From assembly GCA_027493545.1 (NCBI GenBank), contig JAOSKR010000001.1, positions 524,001-588,000 of the forward strand: DNA of 64,000 nucleotides. The letters run 5' to 3'. Position 1 is the first letter of the stretch. Each line of letters opens with the position of its first letter. This DNA comes from Roseovarius sp. (GTDB lineage: Bacteria; Pseudomonadota; Alphaproteobacteria; Rhodobacterales; Rhodobacteraceae). A model generated the notes under the pieces. That model saw nothing but the letters and a program-made list of their open reading frames with translations, ran no database searches and was not told the DNA's origin. A program made the translations under genes and the position numbers. This document shows, piece by piece, positions 10,285-20,435 of this stretch.

Positions 10285-11721
10285 CAATCCGTCCCCCGCC
10301 CGTTGAAGATGGTTTCCCTGGAGGCACGGTCGCCGCTTTCGGTGTCCTCGACCCAGAGCCGCACGTCGCTGCGATGCGCCCCGGCCGGAGCCGAGTCCGG
10401 CGGCGCGATCAGATAGACCCGCTGCAACCGCTGGGCATTGGCGTCGACTGTGACGATGTCGCCGTCGGTGCCCTCGAGTTCCAGCCGGATCTCCGGATCG
10501 GCCTTGACACTCAGTTCAAACGGCCGTGCCTCGCCCTGCTTGTTGCGCAGCCGCACCTCGTAGGTGTTGCGGATCGACCCGTCGGCAAGCGTCACGTAGG
10601 TGGGGTTACGCACCGGAGCCACGGTGATGTCGATCTCGGGGCGGATGAAGAGCGCGACCACAAGGCCCACCCCCACCAGCGACCAGAGCGCGGTGTAAAG
10701 CACGGTTCGCGGGCGGAAGATGTGCCTCCACACCGGTTTGGGCGGCTCTCCGCCGCGCTCGCTTTCCTCGTCGGTCAGCGCCATGTAGTCGATCAGCCCG
10801 CGCGGCTTGCCGATCCTTTCCATCACATCGTCACAGGCGTCGATGCAGAGCGCGCAGGTGATGCATTCCATCTGCTGCCCGTCGCGGATGTCGATCCCCA
10901 TCGGGCAGACATTGACGCAGGCCATGCAGTCGATGCAGTCGCCCTGCTCGGCCCCCGCCGCCACCGCCTCGGAATGCTTGCGCGGCTCGCCGCGCCATTC
11001 GCGATAGCCCACCGTCAGCGTTTCCTCGTCCATCATCGCCGCCTGGATGCGCGGCCAGGGGCAGGCGTAGATGCAGATCTGCTCGCGCGCGAAACCGCCG
11101 AAAAAGAAGGTGGTTCCGGTCAGCACGGCGATGGTGGTGTAGGCAATGGGATGGGCCGAGAGTGACGAGATCGCGCAGAAGCGTCGGCGCGTCGGCGAAA
11201 TAGAACACCCATGCGCCGCCGGTGCCCACCGCGATCAGCAGCCAGACCACCCATTTGGTGACCCTGAGACGGGCCTTGCGGGCATCGAGCGTCTGTTGCC
11301 GGTATAGGCGCAGGCGGGCGTTGCGGTCGCCCTCGATCCAGCGCTCGACGAGGATGAAGAGGTCGGTCCACACCGTCTGCGGGCAGGCATAGCCGCACCA
11401 GACCCGCCCCAGCGCCGAGGTGAAGAGAAAGAGCCCCAGCCCCGCCATCACCAGCAGGCCGGCCACGAAATAGAACTCGTGCGGCCAGATCTCGATCCAG
11501 AAGAAGAAGAAGCGCCGATGCGCGAGGTCGACCAGCACCGCCTGGTCGGGCAGTTCCGGGCCGCGGTCCCAGCGCAGCCAGGGCGTGACATAGTAGATGC
11601 CCAGCGTGACCGCCATGATCGCCCATTTGAGATTGCGGAACTTGCCGGTGACCCGTCTTGGAAAGACCGGCTCGCGGGCAGCGTAAAGGGTGGGCCCGGT
11701 GCTGGGCTGGGGGTCTGCCAC
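10284..11721 (-). CDS. ccoG: cytochrome oxidase accessory protein CcoG/FixG/RdxA, one frameshift
   Basis: Polytopic iron-sulfur membrane protein linked to copper reduction for cbb3 oxidase. Several membrane segments are followed by two ferredoxin clusters (CIDCMACVNVCPMGID and CITCALCIDACD) and a periplasmic Ig-like tail. A net +1 shift near 11155-11165 separates the two halves. The longest open frame starts at 11790, but that ATG lies inside an FNR box. GTG 11721, preceded by TGGAGTGAG, gives the family-like start ADPQPSTGPTLYAAREPVFP and is preferred. It is the first gene of ccoGHIS. Confidence 0.87.
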
Positions 11722-11783
11722 GGTCTCACTCCACTGGCGGCTGTGGTCGATTAGCCTTCTGTCATCTAGCATCCGGCCGGGCT

Positions 11784-11797
11784 TTGACATGCGTCAA
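11784..11797 (-). promoter_or_regulatory. FNR/FnrL box upstream of ccoGHIS
   Basis: TTGACATGCGTCAA is a perfect TTGAC-N4-GTCAA dyad, 63 bases upstream of the preferred ccoG start. FnrL activates cco genes at low oxygen in this family; the fnrL gene is 5 kb away. Confidence 0.85.
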
Positions 11798-11946
11798 ATT
11801 GTGACTCGCACGCTGACCTATTGCCGACCCGGCATCCCCGCCGCCTGCCGCCAGAGCCAGGCGATCAAGGCCCGCACCGGCGTGCAGTACCAGAGCACGT
11901 CATACCGGGGCAGGGTAACGTCTATACCGCGTATCGTGCCATGGAA

Positions 11947-11986
11947 TGCAAGCCCGCGGGCGGTCGGCGCCGCCCGCGGGCTTGCA
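11947..11986 (-). terminator. hairpin terminator after ccoP
   Basis: A perfect 17-bp stem (TGCAAGCCCGCGGGCGG and its complement) encloses a 6-base loop. It starts 7 bases past the ccoP stop, reading on the minus strand. It separates ccoNOQP from ccoGHIS. Confidence 0.85.
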
Positions 11987-11993
11987 TCAGGCG

Positions 11994-12860
11994 TTATTCG
12001 CCACCGCCGAGTTGGTGGACATAGACCGTGACGGCGCGGATCTCGGCCTCGCTGAGCCGTGTCTGCCAGGGCGGCATCACCCCGAAGCGGCTGTCGGTGA
12101 CGGTCTCGACGATGGTCGCGTAATCGCCGCCGTAAAGCCAGATCGCATCGTTGAGCGCCGGCGCGCCCTGGAAGATGTCGCCGCTGCCGTCGTCCATGTG
12201 GCAGACCGCGCAGTTGTCCAGAAACACCTCCTCGCCCGCCGCCACGGCCTCGGCATCGGGCGGCGTGCCACCCGACAGCGTCATCACGTAGTTGGCGACC
12301 TGGGCGATCTCCTCGTCCTCGAGGATGTCGCCGAAGGCGGGCATCTCGGAATAGCGCGCGTCGGGGTCGTCCTCGCTGCGGATGCCGTGGGTTACGGTGG
12401 TGTGGATGTCCTCCATGGTGCCGCCCCAGAGCCAGTCGTTGTCGAGCAGGTTGGGATAGCCCTTGGCCCCGGCGGCGCCCGATCCGTGGCACTGCGCGCA
12501 CCAGGTCTTGAACACCGCCGCGCCGGCCGATGTGGCGTAGGCCTGCAACTCGGGGTCGTCCGCGATTGCGGTCAGCTCGGCCGAGGCCGGGCGTTCGTTT
12601 ATGGCGGCGTTGGCGGCCTCGGCCTCGGCGATGGCCTTGGCCACGTTCTCGCGCGTCGACCAGCCCTTGTAGCCCGTGGTCGCGCCCTCGATCAGCGGCC
12701 AGGCGGGATAGGCGATCGAGTACCAGATCGCCCAGACGATGGTGGCGTAAAAGACCCACAGCCACCAGCGCGGCAGGGGATTGTTGTATTCCCGGATGCC
12801 GTCCCACTCGTGGCCCGTGGTTTCCGGCTCCTGACGTTCCTGTCTGGGTTGTCTTGCCAT
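11994..12860 (-). CDS. ccoP: cbb3 cytochrome oxidase subunit III, diheme CcoP
   Basis: Membrane-anchored diheme cytochrome c that passes electrons to CcoO/CcoN. One membrane segment lies near residues 32-50. Heme sites are C121-A-Q-C124-H and C217-A-V-C220-H, with distal methionines likely in SEMPAFGD and VMPPWQ. 288 residues, intact. It is the last gene of ccoNOQP, 5 bases after ccoQ. Confidence 0.95.
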   Translation of the reverse strand: MARQPRQERQEPETTGHEWDGIREYNNPLPRWWLWVFYATIVWAIWYSIAYPAWPLIEGATTGYKGWSTRENVAKAIAEAEAANAAINERPASAELTAIADDPELQAYATSAGAAVFKTWCAQCHGSGAAGAKGYPNLLDNDWLWGGTMEDIHTTVTHGIRSEDDPDARYSEMPAFGDILEDEEIAQVANYVMTLSGGTPPDAEAVAAGEEVFLDNCAVCHMDDGSGDIFQGAPALNDAIWLYGGDYATIVETVTDSRFGVMPPWQTRLSEAEIRAVTVYVHQLGGGE

Positions 12861-12865
12861 CGTCC

Positions 12866-13060
12866 TTACGCCTCCTTGGCGCTTTCCCCACGCCGGGGGG
12901 CGGGTTTGTCTTCGTGCCGGAACGGGATGTTGCGGGGTTCCTCGTAGGTCTTCGTGCCGCCGGGGCGCATCACCCAGACCACCACGCCGATGAAGAACGC
13001 GAAGAGGAAAAGCAGCATCCAGCTGTCGGCGAACTGTCGCAGAAGGGTGTAATGTTCCAT
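12866..13060 (-). CDS. ccoQ: cbb3 cytochrome oxidase subunit CcoQ/FixQ
   Basis: Small subunit of 64 residues that stabilises the cbb3 complex. The single hydrophobic span [19 protein letters not shown] is followed by a charged tail with the family hallmark YEEPRNIPF. The open frame extends upstream into ccoO, but ATG 13060 preceded by AAGGGGGCG fits. It lies between ccoO (10-base gap) and ccoP. Confidence 0.92.
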   Translation of the reverse strand: MEHYTLLRQFADSWMLLFLFAFFIGVVVWVMRPGGTKTYEEPRNIPFRHEDKPAPRRGESAKEA

Positions 13061-13070
13061 TTCCGCCCCC

Positions 13071-13799
13071 TTACCGGCTGGCCACTGGCGTGAAGGTCGA
13101 GAAATCGACCAGCGTGCCCAGCATCTGCAGATAGGCAATCAGCGCGTCGGCCTCGGAAATCCCGGGCTGGCGGTCGAAGTTGCGCACGCCGACGGTGTCG
13201 CCGTAGCGTTCCAGCAGCCCGTCGTAATCGCTGTCGGGGTCGGCCTGCGCCCGGAAATCGGCCGCCGCGTTCTCGATCATCGCCTCGCTGTAGGGCACGC
13301 CCACCATCGCGTCGGCGCGCAGCCGGTCGGCGATGTGCCGGGGCTCGATCAGCCGGTCCTCGAGGAAGCCGTATTTCGGCATCACCGATTCGGGAACCAC
13401 CGATTGCGGATCGCGCAGGTGGTCGAGGTGCCATTCGTCCGAATAGCGCCCGCCGACGCGCGCGAGGTCCGGTCCGGTGCGCTTCGATCCCCACTGGAAC
13501 GGGTGGTCGTACTGCGATTCCGCCGCCAGCGAGTAATGCCCGTAACGCTCGACCTCGTCGCGCATCGGCCGGATCATCTGGCTGTGGCAGACATAACAGC
13601 CCTCGCGGACATAGATGTCGCGCCCGACCAGTTCCAGCGGGGTGTAGGGGCGCATGCCCTCGACGTCCTCGATGGTGTTTTCCAGCCAGAAGAGCGGCGC
13701 GATCTGCACGATGCCGCCGATGCTCACCACCAGAAAGGCGAAGATCGTCAGCAGCGTGATGTTGCGCTCGAGAACCTGGTGCTTGTCGAGAAAGGCCAT
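13071..13799 (-). CDS. ccoO: cbb3 cytochrome oxidase subunit II, monoheme CcoO
   Basis: Membrane-anchored monoheme cytochrome c, 242 residues. The N-terminal anchor is near residues 14-33. The heme site C68-Y-V-C71-H72 lies within [18 protein letters not shown], and PLFWLE is typical of the family. It relays electrons from CcoP to CcoN. Intact, 15 bases after ccoN. Confidence 0.95.
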   Translation of the reverse strand: MAFLDKHQVLERNITLLTIFAFLVVSIGGIVQIAPLFWLENTIEDVEGMRPYTPLELVGRDIYVREGCYVCHSQMIRPMRDEVERYGHYSLAAESQYDHPFQWGSKRTGPDLARVGGRYSDEWHLDHLRDPQSVVPESVMPKYGFLEDRLIEPRHIADRLRADAMVGVPYSEAMIENAAADFRAQADPDSDYDGLLERYGDTVGVRNFDRQPGISEADALIAYLQMLGTLVDFSTFTPVASR

Positions 13800-13814
13800 T
13801 TTTCGTCCCTCCCC

Positions 13815-15420
13815 TTATTCGGCCGGGACAGCGGAGTTGGTCGGCGCGATCGCCGGGCTCCGTCTGACGGTCATGTAGAGGTTGTAGCACATGATGATCG
13901 CGCCGGTGAGGAAGAGCAGCCCGCCCAGGCCGCGCACCACGTACATCGGGAACTTGGCGGCCACGGTGTCGGCGAAGCTGTTGACGAGGAAGCCGTTGGC
14001 GTCGACCTCGCGCCACATCAGCCCTTCCATGATGCCGGTCACCCACATCGAGGCGGCGTAGAGGATGATGCCGATGGTGGCGAGCCAGAAATGCCAGCTG
14101 ACCATGCTGAGACTGTAGAGCCGCTCGCGGTTCCACAGCCGCGGCACCAGGAAGTAGAGCGCGCCGAAGGTGATCATGCCGTTCCAGCCCAGCGCGCCGG
14201 AATGGACGTGGCCGATGGTCCAGTCGGTGTAGTGCGACAGCGAGTTGACCGCGCGGATCGACATCATCGGACCCTCGAAGGTCGACATGCCGTAAAACCC
14301 GATCGAGATCACCATCATGCGGATCACCGGGTCGGTCCTGAGCTTGTCCCAGGCACCCGAGAGCGTCATCAGGCCGTTGATCATGCCGCCCCAGCTGGGC
14401 ATCCACAGCACCACCGAGAACACCATTCCCAGAGTGCCGGCCCAGTCGGGCAGGGCGGTATAGTGCAGATGGTGCGGGCCGGCCCAGATGTAGATGAAGA
14501 TCAGCGCCCAGAAGTGGATGATGCTGAGCTTGTAGCTGTAGACCGGGCGTTCGGCCTGTTTCGGGACGAAATAGTACATCATGCCCAGAAAGCCCGCGGT
14601 CAGGAAGAAGCCCACCGCGTTGTGCCCGTACCACCATTGCGTCATCGCGTCCTGCACACCCGAAAACAGCGACACCGATTTCGAGCCGAAGATCGAGACC
14701 GGAACCGAGAGGTTGTTGACCACATGCAGCATCGCGATGGTGACGATGAAGCTGAGATAGAACCAGTTGGCGACGTAGATGTGACGCTCGCGCCGCTTGA
14801 CGATGGTGCCGATGAAGATCGCAAGATAGGCCAGCCAGACGATGGTCAGCCACCAGTCGACATACCATTCCGGCTCGGCGTATTCGCGCGACTGCGTGGC
14901 GCCCAGCACATAGCCAGTGGCCGCCAGCACGATGAACAGCTGATAGCCCCAGAACACGAACCACGCCAAGGTTGCCGCCCCAGAGCCGCGCCGCGCTGGT
15001 GCGCTGCACGACATAGAGCGAGGTGGCGATGAGCCCGTTGCCCCCGAAGGCGAAGATGACCGCCGAGGTGTGCAGGGGCCGCAGCCGGCCGAAGTTCAGA
15101 TACCCCTCGGCCCACTCGAAGTTGAGATGGGGAAACGCCAGCTGGAAGGCGATGAAAGTGCCGACGAGAAACCCGACGACGCCCCAGAGGGCGGTCGCGA
15201 TCACCCCGGCGCGCACCACGCCGTCCATGTATTCGCCCGACAGGTCGGTCCGCAGGACCGGTTCGTCGGTGTTGCGCAGAACCCAGATGAAGACGGCCGC
15301 GGCCGCCAGAGCCACGGTCAGCGCGTTCACCAGGTAGGCCAGGTCGCGCGCAAAGTTCGCCGCGAACAGCGCCAGGAGGACGATCACCCCCAGCACCACC
15401 AGCTTGACATAGTTCGCCAT
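13815..15420 (-). CDS. ccoN: cbb3 cytochrome oxidase catalytic subunit I CcoN, one frameshift
   Basis: Heme-copper oxidase subunit that reduces oxygen to water, with high affinity in this class. It spans the membrane about 12-14 times. Visible residues include [15 protein letters not shown] (low-spin heme histidine), [10 protein letters not shown] (copper ligand region), [12 protein letters not shown] and [13 protein letters not shown]. One surplus base near 14968-14970 ([18 protein letters not shown]) splits it into two frames. Repaired length is about 534 residues, normal for CcoN. It is the first gene of ccoNOQP, with an FNR box upstream. Confidence 0.93.
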
Positions 15421-15518
15421 GTTCTCTTGTCCCTTCGCCTCGTCAAACGGCGCCGCCCCCCGGGTTGCGCGGATGCTTCAGACGGTTTCTCTATTGCGCG
15501 GACGGACCAAAGGATACT

Positions 15519-15532
15519 TTGATCTGCATCAA
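15519..15532 (-). promoter_or_regulatory. FNR/FnrL box upstream of ccoNOQP
   Basis: TTGATCTGCATCAA matches the consensus TTGAT-N4-ATCAA exactly, about 99 bases upstream of the ccoN start. Confidence 0.88.
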
Positions 15533-15574
15533 TAGGCCCGCGCCGGACGATTTTTCCATGCAACCGCGACCCAG

Positions 15575-15588
15575 TTGACACGTATCAA
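15575..15588 (+). promoter_or_regulatory. FNR/FnrL box upstream of the universal stress gene
   Basis: TTGACACGTATCAA, a TTGAC-N4-ATCAA dyad, lies 67 bases upstream of the universal stress protein start. It is 42 bases from the ccoN box, so the divergent pair is probably co-activated under oxygen limitation. Confidence 0.8.
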
Positions 15589-15655
15589 AGTGACGCGCGG
15601 TGCGGGGGCGTAGGGTGAGGACGAAATCGCTCTTGAACGGGAGGACGGAGCCGGA

Positions 15656-16495
15656 ATGACATACAAGAGCCTCTTTTCGGTACTGACCGACGCGGCGCTG
15701 ATCGACGAAACCCTTGATCACGCCGTGGCGATCGCCGCCGCCCATGACGCGCATCTCGACGTGCTCTGCCTCGGTGTCGACCGCAGTCAGACCGGATACT
15801 ACTATGCCGGGGCCAGCGCCGTGGTGCTGCAGGAGACGCTGGAACGCGCCAAGGAGGACTCCGAGGAGATCGAGAAGAAGGTGCGCGCGCGGCTCAAGCA
15901 CGAAAGCATTCGGTGGTCGGTCGAGGCGGGGGTGTCGCAACTGGCCGATATCGGCCGCCATGTCGCCACGCGGGTGCGGTTTTCCGACCTCGCGGTGCTG
16001 CCCAAGCCCTATGGCGAGGGCCGCGGCATAGAGCTGGAGCCGGTTACCGAATCGACCCTGTTCGAGGGCAGCACCCCGGCGATGATCGTTCCCGACGGAA
16101 CGACACCGCAGCCGGCGCCCAAACGAATCATGGTGGGCTGGAACGAGAGCATCGAGGCGCTGTCGGCGGTGCGCGCGGCGCTGCCGCTGCTGAGCGCGTC
16201 CGAAGCGGTGCATGTGGTGGTGATCGACCCGCCCACGCACGGGCCGTCGCGCTCAGATCCCGGCGGGCTCTTGTCGCAGTATCTGGCGCGCCACGGGGTC
16301 AGGGTGGAAATCGACGTGCTGTCCAAGACCCTGTCGCGGGTGTCGGACATCCTGCTGCGCCATGCCTCGGACGTGGATGCCGAGATGATCGTGATGGGCG
16401 CCTATGGCCATTCGCGCTTCCGCGAGGCGATCTTCGGCGGCGCCACCCGCACAATGCTGGAGGACGCGACGCTGCCGGTGCTGATGGCGCATTAG
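15656..16495 (+). CDS. universal stress protein (tandem UspA domains)
   Basis: Cytoplasmic UspA-family protein of 279 residues, long enough for two UspA folds. The C-terminal one keeps the nucleotide-binding signature GAYGHSRFREAIFGGAT (G-2x-G-9x-G-S/T). The N-terminal one is more diverged. It lies divergent to ccoNOQP, with its own FNR box, so it is probably an anaerobic/microaerobic stress protein. The molecular target is unknown. Confidence 0.9.
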   Translation: MTYKSLFSVLTDAALIDETLDHAVAIAAAHDAHLDVLCLGVDRSQTGYYYAGASAVVLQETLERAKEDSEEIEKKVRARLKHESIRWSVEAGVSQLADIGRHVATRVRFSDLAVLPKPYGEGRGIELEPVTESTLFEGSTPAMIVPDGTTPQPAPKRIMVGWNESIEALSAVRAALPLLSASEAVHVVVIDPPTHGPSRSDPGGLLSQYLARHGVRVEIDVLSKTLSRVSDILLRHASDVDAEMIVMGAYGHSRFREAIFGGATRTMLEDATLPVLMAH

Positions 16496-16609
16496 CGCGT
16501 GCCGCGTTCGATCGGGACCACCCGTCCCACCTGATCCGGGATCTCGTCCAACCGGGGCAGGGGTCCCGGCTCGGGGGCCGGGGCGCGCATGGGTGCGAGG
16601 GGCAGCGCC

Positions 16610-17356
16610 TCAGGCCAGCAGGCCGCCGTCGCAGTCGTCGCCGGCCTCTTCCATCAGGCGGTTGAAATCGGGCACGGTGACGTGACGCTTGCCCTGCAGC
16701 ACGATCACCCCGTCCTTGCGCAGGGCCGAGATCTGGCGGCTCACCGTCTCGAGCGTCAGGCCCAGATAATCGGCCATTGCCTCGCGCGTCAGCGGCAGGT
16801 CGAAGGCCAGGTTCCCGCTCGCCTTGCCGTAGGCCAGTGAGGCATCACGCCGGGCGATGATGGTCAGCAGCGAGGCAATCTTCTCGCGTGCGGTCTTGCG
16901 GCCCAGCACCAGCATCCATTCGCGCGCCGCGTCGAGTTCGTCGAGCGTCATCTCCAGCAGCCGGTGGGCGATGTTGGGGGTGTTGCTCATCAGCTCCTCG
17001 AACGGCTTGCGGCGAAAGCAGCACATCACCACGTCCGAGGTTGCCACCACGTCGTAGACCGCCCTCTCGCGCCCCGGCCGGCCGACGAAATCGGAGGGCA
17101 GCAGGAGGCCCACCATCTGCGTGCGCCCGTCTTCCATCGCCCGGGTCAGCGTGGCGATGCCCGATACCACCGAGCCCACGAAATCCATCCGGTCGCCGGC
17201 CCAGATCACCGTCTGCCCGGCTTCGAAGTTGCGGTAATACTTGACGCGATCGAGCTGCGCCAACTCGTCCGCCTCGCAGCGGGCACAGACCGCGCGATGC
17301 CGGATCGGGCATTCGCCGCAATCCCGCGGAATTGCCTTGGTTTCTTCTTTCAGCAT
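16610..17356 (-). CDS. fnrL: anaerobic transcription regulator FnrL (Crp/Fnr family)
   Basis: Oxygen-sensing activator with a [4Fe-4S] cluster. The N-terminus RDCGECPIRHRAVCARC holds C13, C16, C24 and C27, and C112/C113 lie in the sensor domain. A cAMP-binding-like barrel follows, then a helix-turn-helix with ETVSR, the residues that read TTGAT half-sites. The frame is open to 17389, but that ATG overlaps an FNR box, so ATG 17356 (MLKEETKAIPRDCGEC) is chosen, giving 248 residues. It lies between its probable targets ccoNOQP/usp and hemN. Autoregulation is likely. Confidence 0.93.
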   Translation of the reverse strand: MLKEETKAIPRDCGECPIRHRAVCARCEADELAQLDRVKYYRNFEAGQTVIWAGDRMDFVGSVVSGIATLTRAMEDGRTQMVGLLLPSDFVGRPGRERAVYDVVATSDVVMCCFRRKPFEELMSNTPNIAHRLLEMTLDELDAAREWMLVLGRKTAREKIASLLTIIARRDASLAYGKASGNLAFDLPLTREAMADYLGLTLETVSRQISALRKDGVIVLQGKRHVTVPDFNRLMEEAGDDCDGGLLA

Positions 17357-17375
17357 GGCAAGACCGCCTGGATAA

Positions 17376-17389
17376 TTGATCTGGGTCAA
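17376..17389. promoter_or_regulatory. FNR/FnrL box between fnrL and hemN
   Basis: TTGATCTGGGTCAA (TTGAT-N4-GTCAA) lies 19 bases before fnrL and 35 bases before hemN. It can serve either divergent gene; the short distance to fnrL would suit autorepression. Confidence 0.82.
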
Positions 17390-17424
17390 AGTTCGGAATC
17401 GACCCGCCCATTAAGGCTAGCCGC

Positions 17425-18779
17425 ATGGTCACGAAATCTCAACTGGGCATGCTGGGTCTTTTTCGACGCAAAGGTGCCCCGCTACACCAGTTATCCCACC
17501 GCGCCGCATTTCAGCCATGAGGTGCGGGCGGAGCCGTTCACCCGGTGGATCGGCGCGATTCCGCCGGGCGCGCGGATATCGCTTTACGTGCATGTGCCCT
17601 TTGCCGGCGGCTGTGCTGGTTCTGCGCCTGCCGCACCCAGGGCACGCAGTCCGACAAGCCGGTGGCGGCCTATCTCGAGACGCTGCTGACCGAGCTGCGG
17701 ATGCTGGCCGGCCTTCTGCCCGAGGGGGTGACGCTGTCGCGGCTGCACTGGGGTGGCGGCACGCCGACCCTGCTGGCGCCGCAGATGATGGAAGACCTTG
17801 CCGGGACCATCCGCGAGGTCGCGCCCTTCAATGCCGATACCGAGTTCTCGGTCGAGATCGACCCCAACGAGATCGACGGCGACCGGCTCGACGCGCTCGC
17901 CCGCGCCGGCATGAACCGTGCCTCGATCGGGGTGCAGGATTTCGACGAGCGCATCCAGGCCACCATCGGCCGGATGCAGAGCTACGACATCACCAGGTCC
18001 GCGGCCGACGAAATCCGCGCCCGCGGCGTGGCCAGCCTCAACGCCGACATCCTCTATGGCCTGCCGCACCAGTCGAAGGAACGGATCACCGCCAGCGTGC
18101 AGAAACTGCTGACGCTCGAACCCGACCGGGTGGCGCTCTACGGCTATGCCCATGTGCCGTGGATGGCCAAGCGCCAGCAGCTGATCCCGTCGGATGCGCT
18201 GCCGACGCCCGAGGAACGGCTCGAACTCTTCGAAACCGCGCGGCGGCTGTTCCTGTGGGACGGCTACGACGAGATCGGCATCGACCATTTCGCCAAGCCC
18301 AGCGACGGGCTGAGCGTGCCCGTGCCGAAGGCCGGCTCAGGCGCAACTTCCAGGGCTATACCGACGACACCGCCGAGGTGCTGATCGGCGTCGGCGCCTC
18401 ATCGATCTCGCGCTTTCCGCAAGGCTACGCCCAGAACGCGCCGGCGACCGGCGCCCACACCGCCGCCATCCGCGAGGGCCGCTTTTCCACCACCCGCGGG
18501 CACGCGTTTTCGCCCGACGACCGGATGCGTGCGCGGATCATCGAACAGATCATGTGCGAGTTCCGCGTCGATGCGGCCGAGATCGTCGAGCGGTTCGACA
18601 TCACCCGAGACGGGCTTTTGGACATGCTGCAGGGCGTGGCGGACGGCTTTGACGGGCTGGTCGAGGTCACCGAGGCCGGGCTTTCCATCCCGCCCGGCGC
18701 CCGGCCGCTGACGCGGATGATCGCGCGCGGCTTCGACGCCTACGAACTCGACAAGGCCGGCCACAGCTCGGCGATCTGA
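17425..18779 (+). CDS. hemN: oxygen-independent coproporphyrinogen III oxidase HemN, three frameshifts
   Basis: Radical-SAM enzyme converting coproporphyrinogen III to protoporphyrinogen IX without oxygen. Conserved parts are PRYTSYPTAPHF, the cluster motif CRRLCWFC, HWGGGTPT, EIDPNE, SIGVQDF and DILYGLP. Reading frames change near 17459 (one T too many), 17601 (one T missing, which hides the first cluster cysteine) and 18319 (one G missing before ARAEGRLRRNFQGYT). With these repaired the protein is about 452 residues and ends normally at 18779. The FNR box upstream fits its anaerobic role. Confidence 0.88.
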
Positions 18780-18844
18780 CCGGTGCCGGCATTGGAGCAT
18801 GCCGCGTTCGATCGGAAACACTTGCCCCGGCCAACTGCCCGTCC

Positions 18845-20435
18845 TCAGGAAATGCGCTCCAGCGCGGCCCTGGAGCAGGGATTTCGCATATTCCGTTCGC
18901 GGGCGCTCGAAGAGCTCCTCGGCGTCGCCGTACTCGACGATGTCGCCCTCCTTCATCACCGCCACCTTGTGGCTCATCGCCCGCACCACCGTCAGATCGT
19001 GGCTGATGAAGATGTAGGTCAGCCCGTATTTCTCCTGCAGCCGGCGCAGCAGCTCGACGATCTGCACCTGCACCGTCATGTCGAGCGCGCTGGTGGGCTC
19101 GTCCAGCACCACCAGCTTGGGCCGCAGGATCATCGCCCGCGCGATGGCGATGCGCTGGCGTTGCCCGCCCGAGAACTCGTGCGGGTAGCGGTCCATGGTG
19201 GCGGGATCGAGATCGACCTCCCCCATCACCTCGGCCACCAGATCGCGGGTGGGGCGGCCGCCGGGGCTGCCGTGCACGCCCAGTCCCTCGGCGATGATCT
19301 GCTCGGCGGTCATCCGCGGGGAAAGGCTGCCATACGGATCCTGAAAGACGATCTGCATGTCCGCCCGCCGCCGCCGCAGCCGCCGCGTCGACCAGCCATG
19401 CACCTCCTCGCCATCGAAAATCACCCGCCCTTCGGACGCGGTCAGCCGCATGATCGCCAGCGCCAGCGTGGTCTTCCCCGACCCGCTCTCGCCGACGAGG
19501 CCCAGGGTCTCGCCCGCGCGCACCTTGATGGTGGCATCGTTGACGGCCTTCACATGCCCCACCGTGCGCCGCAGGAACCCGCGCTGCACCGGGAACCAGA
19601 CCCGCAGGCCCTCGGTCTCGATCAGTGTCGGCGCGTCCGCTCGCACCGGCATCGGCGCGCCCGCGGCGCGCGCGTTCATCAGCGTGCGGGTATAGTCGTG
19701 GCGCGGGTTCGCGAAGATTTCCGCCGTCGGGCCGGCCTCGACGATCTCGCCGTCCTTCATCACGCAGACCTTGTCGGCGATGCGCTCGACGACACCCAGA
19801 TCGTGGGTGATGAAAAGCAGGCCCATCCCCTCGTCGCGCTTGATCCGCGCCAGCAGCGCCAGGATCTGCGCCTGGATGGTGACGTCGAGCGCGGTGGTGG
19901 GCTCGTCGGCAATGAGGATGTCGGGCTTGTTGGCCAGCGCCATCGCGATGATCACCCGCTGGCGCTGCCCGCCCGAAAGTTGGTGCGGGTAATCCTTCAG
20001 CCGGCTTTCCGGGTCGCGGATGCCGACCCTTTCCAGCAGCTCGATGATGCGCCCGCGCGCCGCCTCGCCGGTCAGCCCCTGGTGCAGTTCCAGGCTTTCG
20101 CGGATCTGCTTTTCCAGCGTATGGAGCGGGTTGAGCGAGGTCATCGGCTCCTGGAAGATGAAGCTGATGTCGTTGCCGCGCACCTCGCGCAGCCGCGCCG
20201 GCGTGGCGCCGATCATCTCCTGCCCGTCATAGTGCACGCTGCCACTGACCTCGGCCGAAGACCCCAGCAGCGCCACGGTCGCCAGCGCGGTGACCGACTT
20301 GCCCGATCCGCTCTCGCCCACCAGCGCCACGGTCTCGCCCCGGTCGACGGTGAACGAGACGCCCTTGACCGCCGGGACCGAGGCACCGTCCCGGCGAAAG
20401 CTCACCTTGAGGTCGCGCACCTCCAGCAGGCTCAT
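18845..20435 (-). CDS. yejF: peptide/microcin C-type ABC transporter ATP-binding protein YejF, one frameshift
   Basis: ATPase with two fused nucleotide-binding domains. The first has GESGSGKSV and LSGGQRQRV, the second GESGSGKTT and FSGGQRQRI, each with an oligopeptide-transporter C-terminal segment. One surplus G near 18868-18872 removes the natural end (KSLLQAALERIS, stop at 18845). As read, the frame runs on through the antisense of hemN to 18399. Repaired length is about 529 residues. It overlaps yejE by ATGA. Its role is import of oligopeptide-like substrates together with YejABE. Confidence 0.88.

Noticed and set aside
16492-16593. Short minus-strand frame reading MRAPAPEPGPLPRLDEIPDQ... 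to a stop inside the usp stop region
   Set aside because: About 32 residues, no ribosome site or known family. It shares GCCGCGTTCGATCGG with 18800, but this gives too little support for a gene.
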